This document shows, in pieces, positions 1 to 9,850 of a stretch of DNA of 64,000 nucleotides. The stretch covers positions 62,001 to 126,000 of the forward strand of contig JAGFNX010000131.1 in assembly GCA_017657125.1 (NCBI GenBank). Reading direction: 5' to 3'. The notes under the pieces were generated by a model. The model ran no database searches, was not told the origin of the DNA, and saw nothing but the letters and a program-made list of their open reading frames with translations. How positions within the stretch are numbered: position 1 is the first letter of the stretch; every line of letters starts with the position of its first letter. The stretch is from Scopulariopsis brevicaulis (Eukaryota; Ascomycota; Sordariomycetes; Microascales; Microascaceae). A program made the position numbers and the translations under genes.

Positions 1-1396
1 AGGAGGGTGCAGCTGACCTCGTCGGCCATGCCCATCAGCTGCGCGAAGTCGACCTCGGACTTCGCCTCGCCGCGCTCGACGAGCTCGCGGGATAGCCGGA
101 CGGACTCGGCGTTGTGGGAGGCGACCACCAGCGCCGTCTCGGGGAAGTCGCCTGAGCCGGTGAGGGGGGACTCCCAGCTCCGGGTGGCGACGGCGCGGGA
201 GATGGAGTCGTACGTGGCGTCCGTGTCCTCCTTGGTGTCGTGGATCAAGTGCCGGGGGTCGCTCTCGATGTACGCCCCGCGCACAAGCTTGACGCCGAGC
301 GAGAAGCCCTCGCGCTGCGCGATGCCGAGGTGCTCAGAGACGGTGGCGGCGCACGACTTGAGGTACGCCTGGTACGTGCCGTAGACGCACACGCGGCCCC
401 GGTTGTACTTGCGCATGTACTCGAGGGTCCAGTCGTCGATGCCGCGCTGGATCGCCGCGTGCTCCGCGTCGAAGAGGAGGCGGACGCCGCGGGACGCGGC
501 GAGGGAGCAGATTGAGTCGATGGCGGAGGCGAGGGCCGGGCGCGGGGGCTGGCGCTCCGCGAGGCAGAAGAGGGCTTGGCGGCCAGCACCGGTGAACCTG
601 TGGCCCGTTAGCAATCGGATCACGGGGTGGACTCGCGTGGATGTTGGAAGACTTACTTCACTGCGACGAAGTCGCCCGGCTGCGCCATGGTGATGGTCTC
701 GAGGGTCCCCTCGGCCCACGGCGTCACCTCCTTCAGGAGCGCCGCCTCGGCGATGGGCCCGTCGCGCGTCGCCAGCTCGGAGGCGTGGGACTCCTCCGGC
801 ACCGCCTCGCGCGCGTAGTTGAGGATCACGCCGCTAAACCCGAGGTCCTTCAGGCCATTGATAGTGGTAGTGATCTCGGGCCTGCTCTCGCCGGCGCAGA
901 ACTGCGCGTAGAAGACGCGCTTAAGGACCGCGCGGAGGAGAGGGTTCCTGTCCGGGTTGAGCACGGCGTTCTGGGACGTCGCGAGGATGGAGAGGACGAT
1001 GAGCGAAGGGGAGAGGAGCGCCCGCGAGGAGGAGACGGCCGAGATGAGGAGGGAGCGGAGGACCGTCTTGAGTGGGAGGATGGAGAGGGGGCTGGGCGGC
1101 GAGGGGTTCCGCGGCGCGGGGAGGAGCACGTCGTGAGCGAGGTCGAACTCGGTGCCCTCCTCCGGCGGGTGGGGGCCCACGGAGGCCATGCGCGACCGGG
1201 AAGGCGGCAGGCGGGCTATGGGCGCGCGCGCCGAGATGCCGGGCCGCTGGGTGTTGGGCGGCCCTGTGGTGAGGAGCCGGATGGCAAGGGGTGCCTGCGC
1301 CCGGAGGCGCAGGCGAGCCAGAGGCCCGGAATCATCCAGACGCCATGGTCGAGATCGTGGTCCTCGCAACGCGAGACTGCGAGGCCACGGTGTCAT
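1..1396 (-). CDS. Proline dehydrogenase (mitochondrial proline oxidase), 3' end cut off
   Basis: Oxidises L-proline to pyrroline-5-carboxylate with FAD in the mitochondrion, the first step of proline use as nitrogen and carbon source. The translation carries family landmarks: FYAQFCAGE, then GFSGVILNYARE, then FVAVKFTGAG across the splice, and LVRGAYIESDPR near the window edge. An intron at 598-656 (donor GTAAGT, acceptor CACAG) rejoins the frame exactly at FVAVK/FTGAG. The N-terminus (start at 1396) is rich in Arg, Leu and Ala, as expected for a mitochondrial presequence; a later Met at 1190 is less likely. The C-terminal part lies beyond base 1. The upstream region carries a GATA-site cluster that fits nitrogen regulation. 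Confidence 0.93.
598..656 (-). other. Intron in proline dehydrogenase gene
   Basis: Minus-strand donor GTAAGT begins at 656 and the CACAG acceptor ends at 598 (59 bases). Without it the frame stops directly after VAVK; with it the family motif VAVKFTGAG is restored. Confidence 0.9.
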
Positions 1397-2505
1397 AGGA
1401 TCGTGTAGCGTTAGTTCTTGGGAGGTCGAACCGCAAATGTGTGCTTTGCTGGAAGGGTGGGAGATACAGTGGCAGGAATGTGTTCCTGGTGGTTGTCGTT
1501 GTGTGTGTGTGTGTGTGAGTGTGCTTAAGAGTTGTCGTTGTCTGTGTGTATATGTGTATGTGTGCTTGAGAGTTGTAGTTGTCTTGGTTCAATGGTCAAG
1601 AAAGGTGTGGTGGGAGGCACGAGGAGGAGGAAGAGAAGGAGGGAAGACGGACTACCCCCCCCTTCTATATTGTGTGCCGATAGCCCATTATCGGGTGGGC
1701 GTACCGGGGGTCCCGCGGAAACGCCGTATCTATTACTATTATCAGTACTATCTTGCCCTCTCCCTTTGTCTCCCCGCCAGTGAAGTGTGGAGTGTGTGGG
1801 GGGCACGGGGCCCGCCTTGTCGCCCTCCCCGGAATGACCCAGACCCGGACGTGAATGAAAAAAGTCCTCCCGGGACCCAGGACCCAATCCAGCCGCAGGC
1901 CGGCCCAGTCCAGAAACAAACGAAACGGTGATGATAAGGTTGGATGTGTCCTGCGTCACAGCCGCCACCGAAAGTGGATACCGCGCCGGCCGTCAACGGA
2001 GGTCTTATCTAGCGTCACGTGGCCGCCGACCCCGAGTCTAGCCGGCGCCAGCGCCATCGCGCACCGGCCATCCCATCAGGCGCAAAGGACGGCAGTCGGG
2101 CGCGACCAATCAGCGGCGTCGGATTCCCTGCCACGGCCCCGCCCATTGGTCAGGCGGTCGGTGAGACTGCCGGCGATTGCCATGGGATGGTGATAAGGAG
2201 AATGGGCACATGGCCACGACCAGCCGTTATCGGACATGGCGCGCCCCCCTGGGGGGCACCCTAGGGGGGTCGGGTTCCAGGGGGGCGAATTGATAATGGC
2301 GGCATCATAACATGCACAGGATGCGTAACGCTTTCCAAATATGGCCGCGCGCCAGGGGGGTCGGGGGTGCTCAGGTGGCCTGTTGCGTTTTTCTCGTGTA
2401 ATGTGAATCAGGCGGATCCGGGGCGGTCGGGGGGGGGGACTGGAACCAGCGGGCCGTGCATCGTGACCGTGACCATCCTTATTTCTCGTCCTTTGCTGTT
2501 CCCGT
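1397..2505. promoter_or_regulatory. Upstream region of proline dehydrogenase with GATA-factor sites and CCAAT boxes
   Basis: No gene is supported here. It is the region upstream of the minus-strand proline dehydrogenase gene and downstream of the Tim17-like gene. GATAAG sites occur at 1933-1938, 2004-2009 (opposite strand) and 2192-2197, with further GATAA-type sites near 1740, 2227 and 2292. Two CCAAT boxes in opposite orientation lie near 2105 and 2145. GATA-type activators (AreA/NIT2 family) are known to control proline catabolism in fungi, so regulation by nitrogen status is a reasonable inference. A GT microsatellite sits near 1500. Confidence 0.45.
1498..1521. repeat. GT dinucleotide microsatellite
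   Basis: About ten GT units in a row, followed by related GTTGTCGTTGT and TGTGTATATGTG stretches up to about 1590. It is a simple repeat in the 5' region of the proline dehydrogenase gene. Confidence 0.8.
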
Positions 2506-3322
2506 TCACCGCGACCCGAGGCGCCGCCGGATGAAGTCGACGTACCCGACGGGCTGGCCCCTCGCGAGGGCCAGCGCATCCTGCAGTCCGCCGAACACGA
2601 CGCCAAATCCGAGCGCCTGCTTCGTGGTCCGAGCGACTGTCGTGAGGGGGAACCGATCTACCGAAGCCCTAGTCAGTCCAAATTGCAAAGTTCTCCATCA
2701 GCCGTCGTTGTCGTTTCCTTGACACACGATAATTCTCCCCCCGAAACACGAGACCAATTCCTTGACACACAAGAATTCTCGCCCCTTGACACACAACAAC
2801 TCGTTCCCGACACCTCACTCTGACACATGGGAACCACACAAGCACACACCGACACATCGCACACACACCCCTCGGCGGAAGAACCTTCCTGAATCATCGT
2901 GACTTACTCCACAGGCTGAATGCGCCCGAGACGCTCAGGCTGGCGACGACGGTGCTGATCAGGTCCGCGCTGCCGCGGTACCTATCGACGGTGTGCTCCA
3001 GCCAGACGAGCCCAAAGGCCCAGAAGCCCAGCCGCGCCCCCATCTTTGCGCCCTCGCGCAGGGCGCCGAAGATGGCGTGATAGTTTTTGCTCCGGTGGTA
3101 AAAGTACCAGTCCGTCGTTCGCGTCGGCATCCGGTGCGCGTGCTCTGCCCGGAATCTGAGCGTCGCGGCCCTCCCGCCGTGCGCGGCTCCAAGCGCGGCG
3201 CCGATGGTGAGGCCGCCCGTCGTGGCGAGGGCGAGGCGGGCCGGGGCCGTCATCTGGAGGCGGGGGTATTCGCGGGGCCCCCATTTGCGGGGGGTGGCGT
3301 CGGGGTCGTGCGCAGCCTGCAT
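2506..3322 (-). CDS. Tim17/Tim22-like mitochondrial membrane protein (uncharacterised)
   Basis: Predicted 188-residue protein from two exons (3322-2908 and 2657-2506). Four hydrophobic, Gly/Ala-rich stretches are spaced as in the Tim17/Tim22/Tim23 fold: around RLALATTGGLTIGAALGAA, ARLGFWAFGLVWLE, LISTVVASLSVSGAFSLW and KQALGFGVVFGGLQDALA. This family includes protein-import channels and the complex I subunit of NDUFA11 type; which role applies here cannot be told. The start at 3322 (MQAAHDPDATPRKWGPREYP) gives a compact protein. The frame is also open to a Met at 3469, but that extension is low-complexity and probably 5' leader. The single intron is long for this locus (250 bases) and repetitive. 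Confidence 0.75.
2658..2907 (-). repeat. 250-base intron with short tandem-like repeats
   Basis: Donor GTAAGT at 2907, acceptor GGTAG ending at 2658. On the plus strand it contains three copies of CCTTGACACAC (near 2717, 2760 and 2784) and several further GACACA/CACACA units up to about 2870. This is a degenerate minisatellite inside the intron. Confidence 0.7.
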
Positions 3323-3664
3323 CGTTGCGTCAGGTGATGGTGTTGATGCTTCTGGAAGTAATTTGATGGGTTTTGTTTGGAGCTTTGCAGGCTTGCGGTT
3401 TTGTTTGACGTTTTTTTGAGATTGCGGACGCGAGGTCACCTGATTTCGCAAGTTGAGGGTGGCCCCCACAGCTGGGATGCTCAGCGATGTTCAGCGATGA
3501 CCGCGCTGACGCCGTCGCAACAACCTCCACCCACGTATTTTCCAGAACCCGTGCAGTCTACGTCGCGCCGCCCGCGATAAACTCAAGGTAAAAATCGTCG
3601 TACTCTATCTCGTTCTTCTACTGCCACTTTTATTCCATCGTAGGCAACCCCGCTGACCCTCCAG

Positions 3665-4072
3665 ATGGACGGCACGCACCTCTCCCTCCGCTTCAAGCAC
3701 GGCCTCCACACAATCCTCCTCTTCGTCGACCCCCTCCAGCCCGTCTCCGCCATGACGACCCTCCTCCTCGACGTCCTCCGCGAGCGCTACCCCGACGGCG
3801 AGCTCACCTCCACGCAGGGCACCACGCAAATACCAGCCCCGGGCGACGAAGTGGAGCTCGCGTACGGGAGGATGCGGGACCCGGGCGACCCGTCCGAGGG
3901 CTGGGCGAGGCTCGAGACCGAAGGGAGCGACACGCCGGCCAAGAAGGGCATCAGGGACGGGGAGGCGCTGGCCTTTGCGGTCGTGGGGGAGGGTGGCGGC
4001 GCCGAGTTCGTGGTTGATTGGCCGAGGGTGGAGGAGTTCGATGAGGGGGACGACACGATTGAGCCGGCGTGA
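3665..4072 (+). CDS. Small acidic conserved-looking protein of unknown function
   Basis: Single-exon frame of 135 residues with strong GC3 coding bias and an acidic C-terminus (DWPRVEEFDEGDDTIEP). The N-terminal half (RFKHGLHTILLFVDPLQPVSAMTTLL in two short blocks) alternates hydrophobic strand-like and helix-like segments, and DGEALAFAVV near residue 100 resembles the last strand of a small beta-grasp-like fold. I do not recognise a named family. There is no signal peptide or membrane segment. The gene is divergent from the Tim17-like gene, about 340 bases away, and the two could share a promoter. Confidence 0.6.
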   Translation: MDGTHLSLRFKHGLHTILLFVDPLQPVSAMTTLLLDVLRERYPDGELTSTQGTTQIPAPGDEVELAYGRMRDPGDPSEGWARLETEGSDTPAKKGIRDGEALAFAVVGEGGGAEFVVDWPRVEEFDEGDDTIEPA

Positions 4073-4977
4073 TTGCGATGGCGGGGTCCGCGCGGGGATG
4101 CGGGGATGGGGTTCTACTCGGCATGCTTATCGGGCCTTTGGGTTCGTGGCTCCGGTTGAGGCGCCATGATGGCGGCGGGGATCGGCGTACAGCTCGGGCA
4201 ATCATGGATTCCGTCATTATCGTGACTTCGAGCGTCTACGATGGAGGCGACATTATGACGAAGACGGGCGTTACGGCACGCATGGAGCAATAAATGCTAT
4301 CATCCCTCGCCTCTTGGGTACGTGTCTCGCCGGTACGTAGGCGGCGTCATAATTGAAGGCATCTTTGTCACAGGCACGATCATCTGCGAAATACTCGATA
4401 CTTCGTACGTCTCCAGTATCTCCAGCCGTTGCACCCGCAGGCGACTCTCCCGCATCATTCTGACGAAATCCGGACATTCTCGTCCGGGGACCGGGATTCG
4501 GGGTCGCGTGGGTTGGGTTGCATTCCCCTGGGCGGACTTGACCGAAGCCTTCCAAGGACTTGGCGTGGGAAAATTCTGGGTGCGACGCTGAGTCTGCTGA
4601 GACCCCGATACGAGGGCAGCACGAGTAATTCCGCGGGGAAGGGAGCCGCTAGCGCCGGCGCACCACCAGCTGCGCCCCGCTGCCCCTTGCACAACGGGCG
4701 CTACCTTCCCCCTTTCCCCCAGCGTCTCCCTGCGGGCCCCACAGCACGCGTGCTGCGGGCGGCACCTGGCCCCGGCCGCGTGACCCCGATCTGAGAACCT
4801 TGTTGACCACCGATCCGATCGCGGCCATCGTCGAGATTTTCCGGTACCTCCCGTTAAGCTTTTTCGAGATCAGCAACCACGCGACGACACACCCGCACCC
4901 GCACCCGCACCCGCACCCGGTGAGGCAAACTCTCAACCCCTCATTCCCCGGTGGATCCTCGCATGCCATCTCGATAG
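4073..4977. other. Intergenic region, no gene seen
   Basis: Sits between the small acidic protein and the Cdc1/Ted1-like gene. The open frames are short and without coding character. It ends with the hexanucleotide microsatellite described separately. Confidence 0.6.
4888..4919. repeat. CACCCG hexanucleotide microsatellite
   Basis: Five consecutive CACCCG-type units about 60 bases upstream of the start codon of the Cdc1/Ted1-like gene, probably within its 5' leader. Confidence 0.8.
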
Positions 4978-6702
4978 ATGACCGCCGCGGCGACCCTCCG
5001 CCGGGCCCTGCGCCTCGTGCTGCCCCCTCTCCTCCCCGTCGCCCTCGCCGCCACGCTCCTCCTCTACCTCTACCCCGTCTTCCAGCGCTGCGCATTCCCC
5101 CTCCCGCCCCCGCACGGCCGGAACGCCAGCGCGGCCTTCTTCGACACCGCTAGCCGTCATGTGCCCCTCCTCGACGCGACGGCCCCGCGCGCCCCCTTTC
5201 GCCTCCTCGCGCTGGGAGACCCCCAGCTAGAGGGCGACACCTCGATACCAAACGCCTACCTCGGCGTCGTCCCGCACCTGAAATCCGCGGCGCGGCACCT
5301 CTCCTTCAAGACGAAGCACGCGTCGCTGCGCGCGCGGATGCGCCAGGTGTGCCACGACCTCGTGGACTTCTACTTCGAGGACGTGCCGAACGAGCTCTCG
5401 TCGCTCCGGAAGCGGCTGGACCTCTGGGGCAACGATTTTTACCTCGCGCACGTGTACAGGACGATGGACTGGTGGGCGGAGCCCACGCACGTCACCGTCC
5501 TGGGCGACCTCGTGGGCAGCCAGTGGATCAGCGACGCCGAGTTTGACCGCCGCGGCCGGAGGTTCTGGGACCGCGTGTTCAAGGGCACCGAGCGGGTTAG
5601 CGACGAGCTGGCGGCGTACCCGGCAGACGACTATGACCTCGCCGGCTTCCTGGACGGCAGCGACGAGGAGCTGGGCCTCTGGAGGAAGAGGCTGATCAAT
5701 GTCGCGGGGAACCACGACATCGGGTACGCCGGCGACCTCACACCCGCGCGCCTCGCGCGCTTCGAGCGCGTCTTCGGCAAGGCGAGCTACGAGCTGCGCT
5801 TCGAGCTTCCCATCTCCGACCCCGTGCTCAACGCTACGGTCTTTGACCCCGAGACGAACCCCGATTCCACGAGGCTGGTGCCGGAGCTCCGCGTCGTGGT
5901 GGCGAACGACATGAACCTCGACACACCGGCGCGCAGCGGCCGTCTGCAAGACGACACGTACGCGTTCATCAACGCCGTCATCGACACCGGCTCCGCGGTC
6001 GAGTTCGAGGGCCACTTTACGGTCGTGCTGACGCACATCCCGTTCTACAAGGAGGCGGGGACGTGCGTTGACGCGCCGTACTTTGACTTCTTCCCGGCGG
6101 ACGAAGGCGGCGGCGTGAGGGAGCAGCATATGCTTTCTTACGACGCTAGCCGCGGGTTCTTGGAGGGGATCTTTGGGCTGAGCGGGAATCCAAAGGCAGC
6201 GGGGCAGGGGAAGGGACGGAGGGGGGTGGTGCTGAATGGGCATGACCACGCGGGGTGCGACACCTGGCACTTTGTCAACCAGACGAACGGGACGGTCAAG
6301 GAGAGGCGGTGGGAAGCCCGCCGGTGGAGAGACGCCATGAAGGAGGGGATCCCGGGGCGGGAAGGGCACCCTGGGATGAGGGAGATTACGGTGCGGAGTA
6401 TGATGGGGGATTACGAGGGGAACGCGGGGCTGCTGAGCGCCTGGTTTGACGAGGAAGCGTGGGAGTGGAGGGCCGGGTACGCGGCTTGTAGGCTTGGGCC
6501 TCACCATGGCTGGTGGGTCGTGCATGTTGTTGATCTTGTGACGGTTGTGGCGATTGTTGTTTTGGGGGTTATGGAGGGGTTGGGGCTGGGGAGGGATGAG
6601 GTGGACGAGGAGGAGGCGAAGGAGAAGGCGGCTAAGGAGAAGGCGGCAAAGGAGAAAGCGGCGAAGGGTGTTGCTGCGGGTGCGAAGGAAAAGGAGGGGT
6701 AA
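4978..6702 (+). CDS. Cdc1/Ted1-like membrane metallophosphoesterase
   Basis: 574-residue single-exon protein of the calcineurin-like phosphoesterase fold, ER/Golgi type. Metal-ligand motifs appear in order: GDPQLEG (about residue 80), GDLVGS (about 176), GNHDIGY (about 243), LTHIPFY (about 350) and GHDHAGCD (about 420). One N-terminal membrane anchor (PPLLPVALAATLLLYLYP) and one C-terminal hydrophobic segment (VVHVVDLVTVVAIVVLGV) flank the catalytic domain. Yeast Cdc1 and Ted1 and human MPPE1/PGAP5 remove ethanolamine phosphate from GPI anchors; a similar role is inferred. The C-terminus ends in tandem KEKAA repeats, a charged cytosolic tail. Confidence 0.85.
   Translation: MTAAATLRRALRLVLPPLLPVALAATLLLYLYPVFQRCAFPLPPPHGRNASAAFFDTASRHVPLLDATAPRAPFRLLALGDPQLEGDTSIPNAYLGVVPHLKSAARHLSFKTKHASLRARMRQVCHDLVDFYFEDVPNELSSLRKRLDLWGNDFYLAHVYRTMDWWAEPTHVTVLGDLVGSQWISDAEFDRRGRRFWDRVFKGTERVSDELAAYPADDYDLAGFLDGSDEELGLWRKRLINVAGNHDIGYAGDLTPARLARFERVFGKASYELRFELPISDPVLNATVFDPETNPDSTRLVPELRVVVANDMNLDTPARSGRLQDDTYAFINAVIDTGSAVEFEGHFTVVLTHIPFYKEAGTCVDAPYFDFFPADEGGGVREQHMLSYDASRGFLEGIFGLSGNPKAAGQGKGRRGVVLNGHDHAGCDTWHFVNQTNGTVKERRWEARRWRDAMKEGIPGREGHPGMREITVRSMMGDYEGNAGLLSAWFDEEAWEWRAGYAACRLGPHHGWWVVHVVDLVTVVAIVVLGVMEGLGLGRDEVDEEEAKEKAAKEKAAKEKAAKGVAAGAKEKEG
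6613..6670 (+). repeat. In-frame KEKAA tandem repeat
   Basis: Near-identical 15-base units encode KEKAA three times at the C-terminus of the Cdc1/Ted1-like protein, after the last membrane segment. Confidence 0.75.
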
Positions 6703-7259
6703 TTGCTGTATATACACACTAATAGCTTATGCATATGCGTCTTTATCTACCGAGCAAAACCACGCTGCATTACCCCCCAGCTTCCCGTTCTACTGGGGTC
6801 TTGATGTCCTGGGGTCCATGTGTCTCATGCAACGAGCCGGTTGCTCATCAGCCACGGTGAGCCTGCGGCAAAGCGCGATCACATTCGTAACGACAGCCCG
6901 GCACGAAGCCGCAGCCGGTCCTTCATGGTCCCCCCGTCAATATCATGACATGCCGGACGGCCTCTCGCTTGCGGGTAGGTAGCACAAACGTCTTGAAACA
7001 CGGCACCAAACGATGTCCTCACGACAGCCAAACGAAACAGATATCTGACCCACAGCAAAGCACAAATATAAAGCAGATCTCGTGAGACCCCATAAACCTC
7101 GCCGATACCATTCCTCATGAACGAGGACTCTTTGTGAGACCGCCATCTAAACATCGCCCAATACCATCTTCATGAACAAAGAGCTCTCGTGAGACGGATC
7201 TAAGCTCCCCTGTATCCGCCAACCCAACCCCAACCCCAAGAACGACTCCGAGAATCGCC
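6703..7259. other. Intergenic region, no gene seen
   Basis: Presumably the 3' region of the phosphoesterase gene and the upstream region of the possible small secreted protein. A direct repeat of CTCGTGAGACC-like sequence occurs near 7080 and 7180. Confidence 0.5.
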
Positions 7260-7638
7260 ATGAACAGAGTGTGGCTCTTCCTCGCGCTAACCGCCGGGGC
7301 GATGGCGCTCGACACGCGCCTCTGGGAGAGGGAACTCAACCTCTTCGTGCCCGGCGGAAGTAACAGGACGCGGTTGTGTCCGCCTGCGAGGCCCGAGAGC
7401 TGTGATTGTGGGAGGTTCCAGGGGAAGGACAGCGGGAAGTGAGTCTGCCTGTACATCCTCTCCTCACCCGAACGCATATCCCCTCCTCCTCGCCAGCACC
7501 CCCTCCACTTCTCCCCTTCCCCGTCGTCATCCGCCGCCTCCCCTCATCCATTCAGCCACCCCATGCTAAGAAGCCAGATACCTCCAGTGCGCGACGGACC
7601 CCTTCTGCGAACACTGCGCCCAGCGTTGGAGCGACTGA
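7260..7638 (+). CDS. Possible small secreted cysteine-rich protein; 3' exon structure unresolved
   Basis: The ATG at 7260 opens a frame with a clear signal peptide (MNRVWLFLALTAGAMA) followed by DTRLWERELNLFVPGG and a Cys-containing segment ending PESCDCGRFQGKDSG. A good donor GTGAGT follows at 7439. Downstream, one frame ends in RYLQCATDPFCEHCAQRW at the TGA 7636-7638, which looks like a cysteine-rich C-terminus. The donor leaves two bases over, while the obvious AG acceptors (near 7570 and 7573) would need one base over, so the two halves do not join cleanly. Either a weaker donor is used, there is a further intron, or a one-base change has broken the gene. Confidence 0.4.
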
Positions 7639-7846
7639 GCGCGCCCGGGAACAGCGAGGGAAACCAGAGTCAACACCGTTATACAGATGTTATTACATTA
7701 ATAATACAATGCCGTTCTATGCCCGTCCCATGCACCCCCAATCCAGAGAAGAGATCCATCGAACAATCTTCCAGAAGCTCCCCCCTGCCGCTGAACCCAA
7801 GATCCCATTCTTACACGTCACACCCCACAAACACACAAAGCCCCGC

Positions 7847-9459
7847 CTACTGCTTGTTCTCGCCGTCCTTCTTGTCGCCGACAAACATGCCCGACATGCT
7901 CCCCATCATGCTGTCCATGGCCTCCTGCTGCTGCTTCTCCATGGCCTCCTGCTGCTCCTTGAGGTACTTCTCCCCGTTCTCCCGGATGTCCGCCTCCAGC
8001 GCCTCGACGTACTTCCTGCCCCTCTCCCTCGCGATGTCCTGGATCATCTTGCCCTGCGCGTACGCCTCGCTGGGGTTCTGCTCCCCCTCGGGCTGCACCA
8101 TCATGCTCATGTTGCTCGTCTTGAGCCCCAGCATCCCGCCCAGGAACCCGACGCCCGAAGACTTGGACGCCTTGCTCGCCTTGAGCTGCTTCTGGAACTC
8201 GGCGCGCGCGACGGCCTCGCGCCGCGCGAACTCGGTCGGGATGTGCTTGCCCTCGAAGGCCTTCAGCACCTTGCGCACGTCGGCGTACTGCATCGTGTGG
8301 ATGTACTCGAGGAAGGGGATCAGCGAGACGAGGTCCTTGTCCTGCTTGTCGCCCGTCCACTTGGGAATCACGATGGCGTTCTCGGGCTGCGCGGCGACGT
8401 GGGCGTGGTTCGTGTCGAGGATGATGACCTTGGAGAGGTCGCGGTTGAGATAGGCGAGGTCCTAAGCAGCATTAGCATGTAATCCCGAGAGGAGACGGAG
8501 GTCAACGCCGGTGGAGTAGGGAGGGGGGTGCTCACCTTGACGAACTCGCCGTCCTTGTACTTGGTCGCCTCACGGAACAGCGGGAACATGATCATCTGGA
8601 ACGGATCCAGCTTCTGGATAACCGGCAGCGCCACCGCGCTCGGCACGCTCGTGAACAGCACCAGCTCGTAGTACTGGCTCAGGTACCGCAGGAAGTAATC
8701 GACGCCCGGCCTCTTGGCGACCCTCCACCCGTGCTCGCGGCTCCACTCGCTGTGCACCAGCATGTCCTCCAGGCTGATGCAGAGCGTGTACGGCTTCTCG
8801 AGCATGGGGTCCACCTTGGGCAGCAGCGTCTCGAACGCCGGCTCGGCGAAGTACGTCACCACGCCGTTGCTCCGCGCGACGGCGCGCTTCCAGAACGCGA
8901 CGGGGGACCAGCCGGCGGGGGCGTCGGGGTTGCGCGCCGCCTCTTCCTCCGTCTCCCAGTCGCGGCCCATGTACGCCGCGCCGCCCGCCATGGTCGCCAG
9001 CGCCATGATGAACGACCACTTGGCGAACGACTGCCGCTTGCGGTCCGACGACGAGATGTACGCCGAGGCCGGGAGCTCGCGGCGGCCGTCCTCGCCGGGG
9101 GGCCGCGTGAGCGGATCGGCGGTCCGGCTAACTTCGTACTCCAGCGTCGACGGGATGCCCTGCGTGAGATCGGGCAGCGGGAACGGCTTCCCATCGGCGT
9201 CCGTGGGCCTGCCGTCCTCCTCCTTCGCCTCCTCCGCCGCCTTCCCGTCCTCGGGTTTCGCCTCCTCCCCGGGCTGTTCCGTCGACTTTCCGTTCTCGGG
9301 CTGTGATTCCGGCTTCGACTTGGGGTCCCGCTCGCTCCTCAAGCTCCGCGTCCATGCGAAGCTCCTGGGCCGCGCGGCGTAGAGCCCCAACGCGGGGGCC
9401 GCGGTGGGCGCCCGCGCGACGCTCGCGCGCGCGAGGCCGGCGGCTAATCTCGAGATCAT
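7847..9459 (-). CDS. TIM50: Tim50, mitochondrial inner-membrane import receptor subunit
   Basis: Receptor subunit of the TIM23 presequence translocase, exposed to the intermembrane space. Two exons (9459-8536 and 8461-7847) give 512 residues. An Arg/Ala presequence is followed by an acidic Pro/Glu-rich linker. A membrane segment (FIMALATMAGGAAYMGRDW) precedes the FCP1-like/NIF domain with YTLCISLEDMLVHSEW, RPGVDYFLRYLSQYYELVLFT and, after the splice, DLSKVIILDTN. The C-terminus is Gln/Glu/Met-rich. The start at 9459 has a strong context (CCGCCATG) and heads the presequence; the frame stays open to a Met at 9525, which is less likely. Confidence 0.93.
8462..8535 (-). other. Intron in TIM50
   Basis: Donor GTGAGC begins at 8535 and the TTAG acceptor ends at 8462 (74 bases). 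Removing it joins GEFVK to DLAYLNRDLSK, the continuous sequence expected in the phosphatase-like domain. Confidence 0.88.
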
Positions 9460-9850
9460 GGCGGCGGGTGGGCGGGGTTCGAGATGGAGGTGAGCCGGTT
9501 TGAGAGCCTTGCCGAGAAGTCTCATGACGAAAGCTTTTTTTCCCGGGCGCTCGTTTTCTTTTCGGTTCTTCAGCTTAGGCTATTTACCCCGAGATTACCC
9601 GTTTTCCGTCTGATTAGTCACGCGATCCGGCAACCCCTCGAGCATTACGTCACATTGGTTTGGTCAAGCGTGAGCATCATGAACTGTGAACTCCATTATC
9701 AACGTCCGAACTAAGTATACATCCTAGAGTTGAGTTGCGAGCGTCAACAACAATATCAGGCCAATTCCAATCCCATAAGAAAACAGTAACCGTAGCGATC
9801 CCAGTCCCAAAAAGCAATCCCAATACCGAAATACCGAAACTCCTCCAAAA

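Noticed and set aside
5227..6717. 496-codon minus-strand open frame
   Set aside because: It lies antisense to the Cdc1/Ted1-like gene; its Arg/Pro/His-rich composition reflects the GC-rich codons of the real gene.
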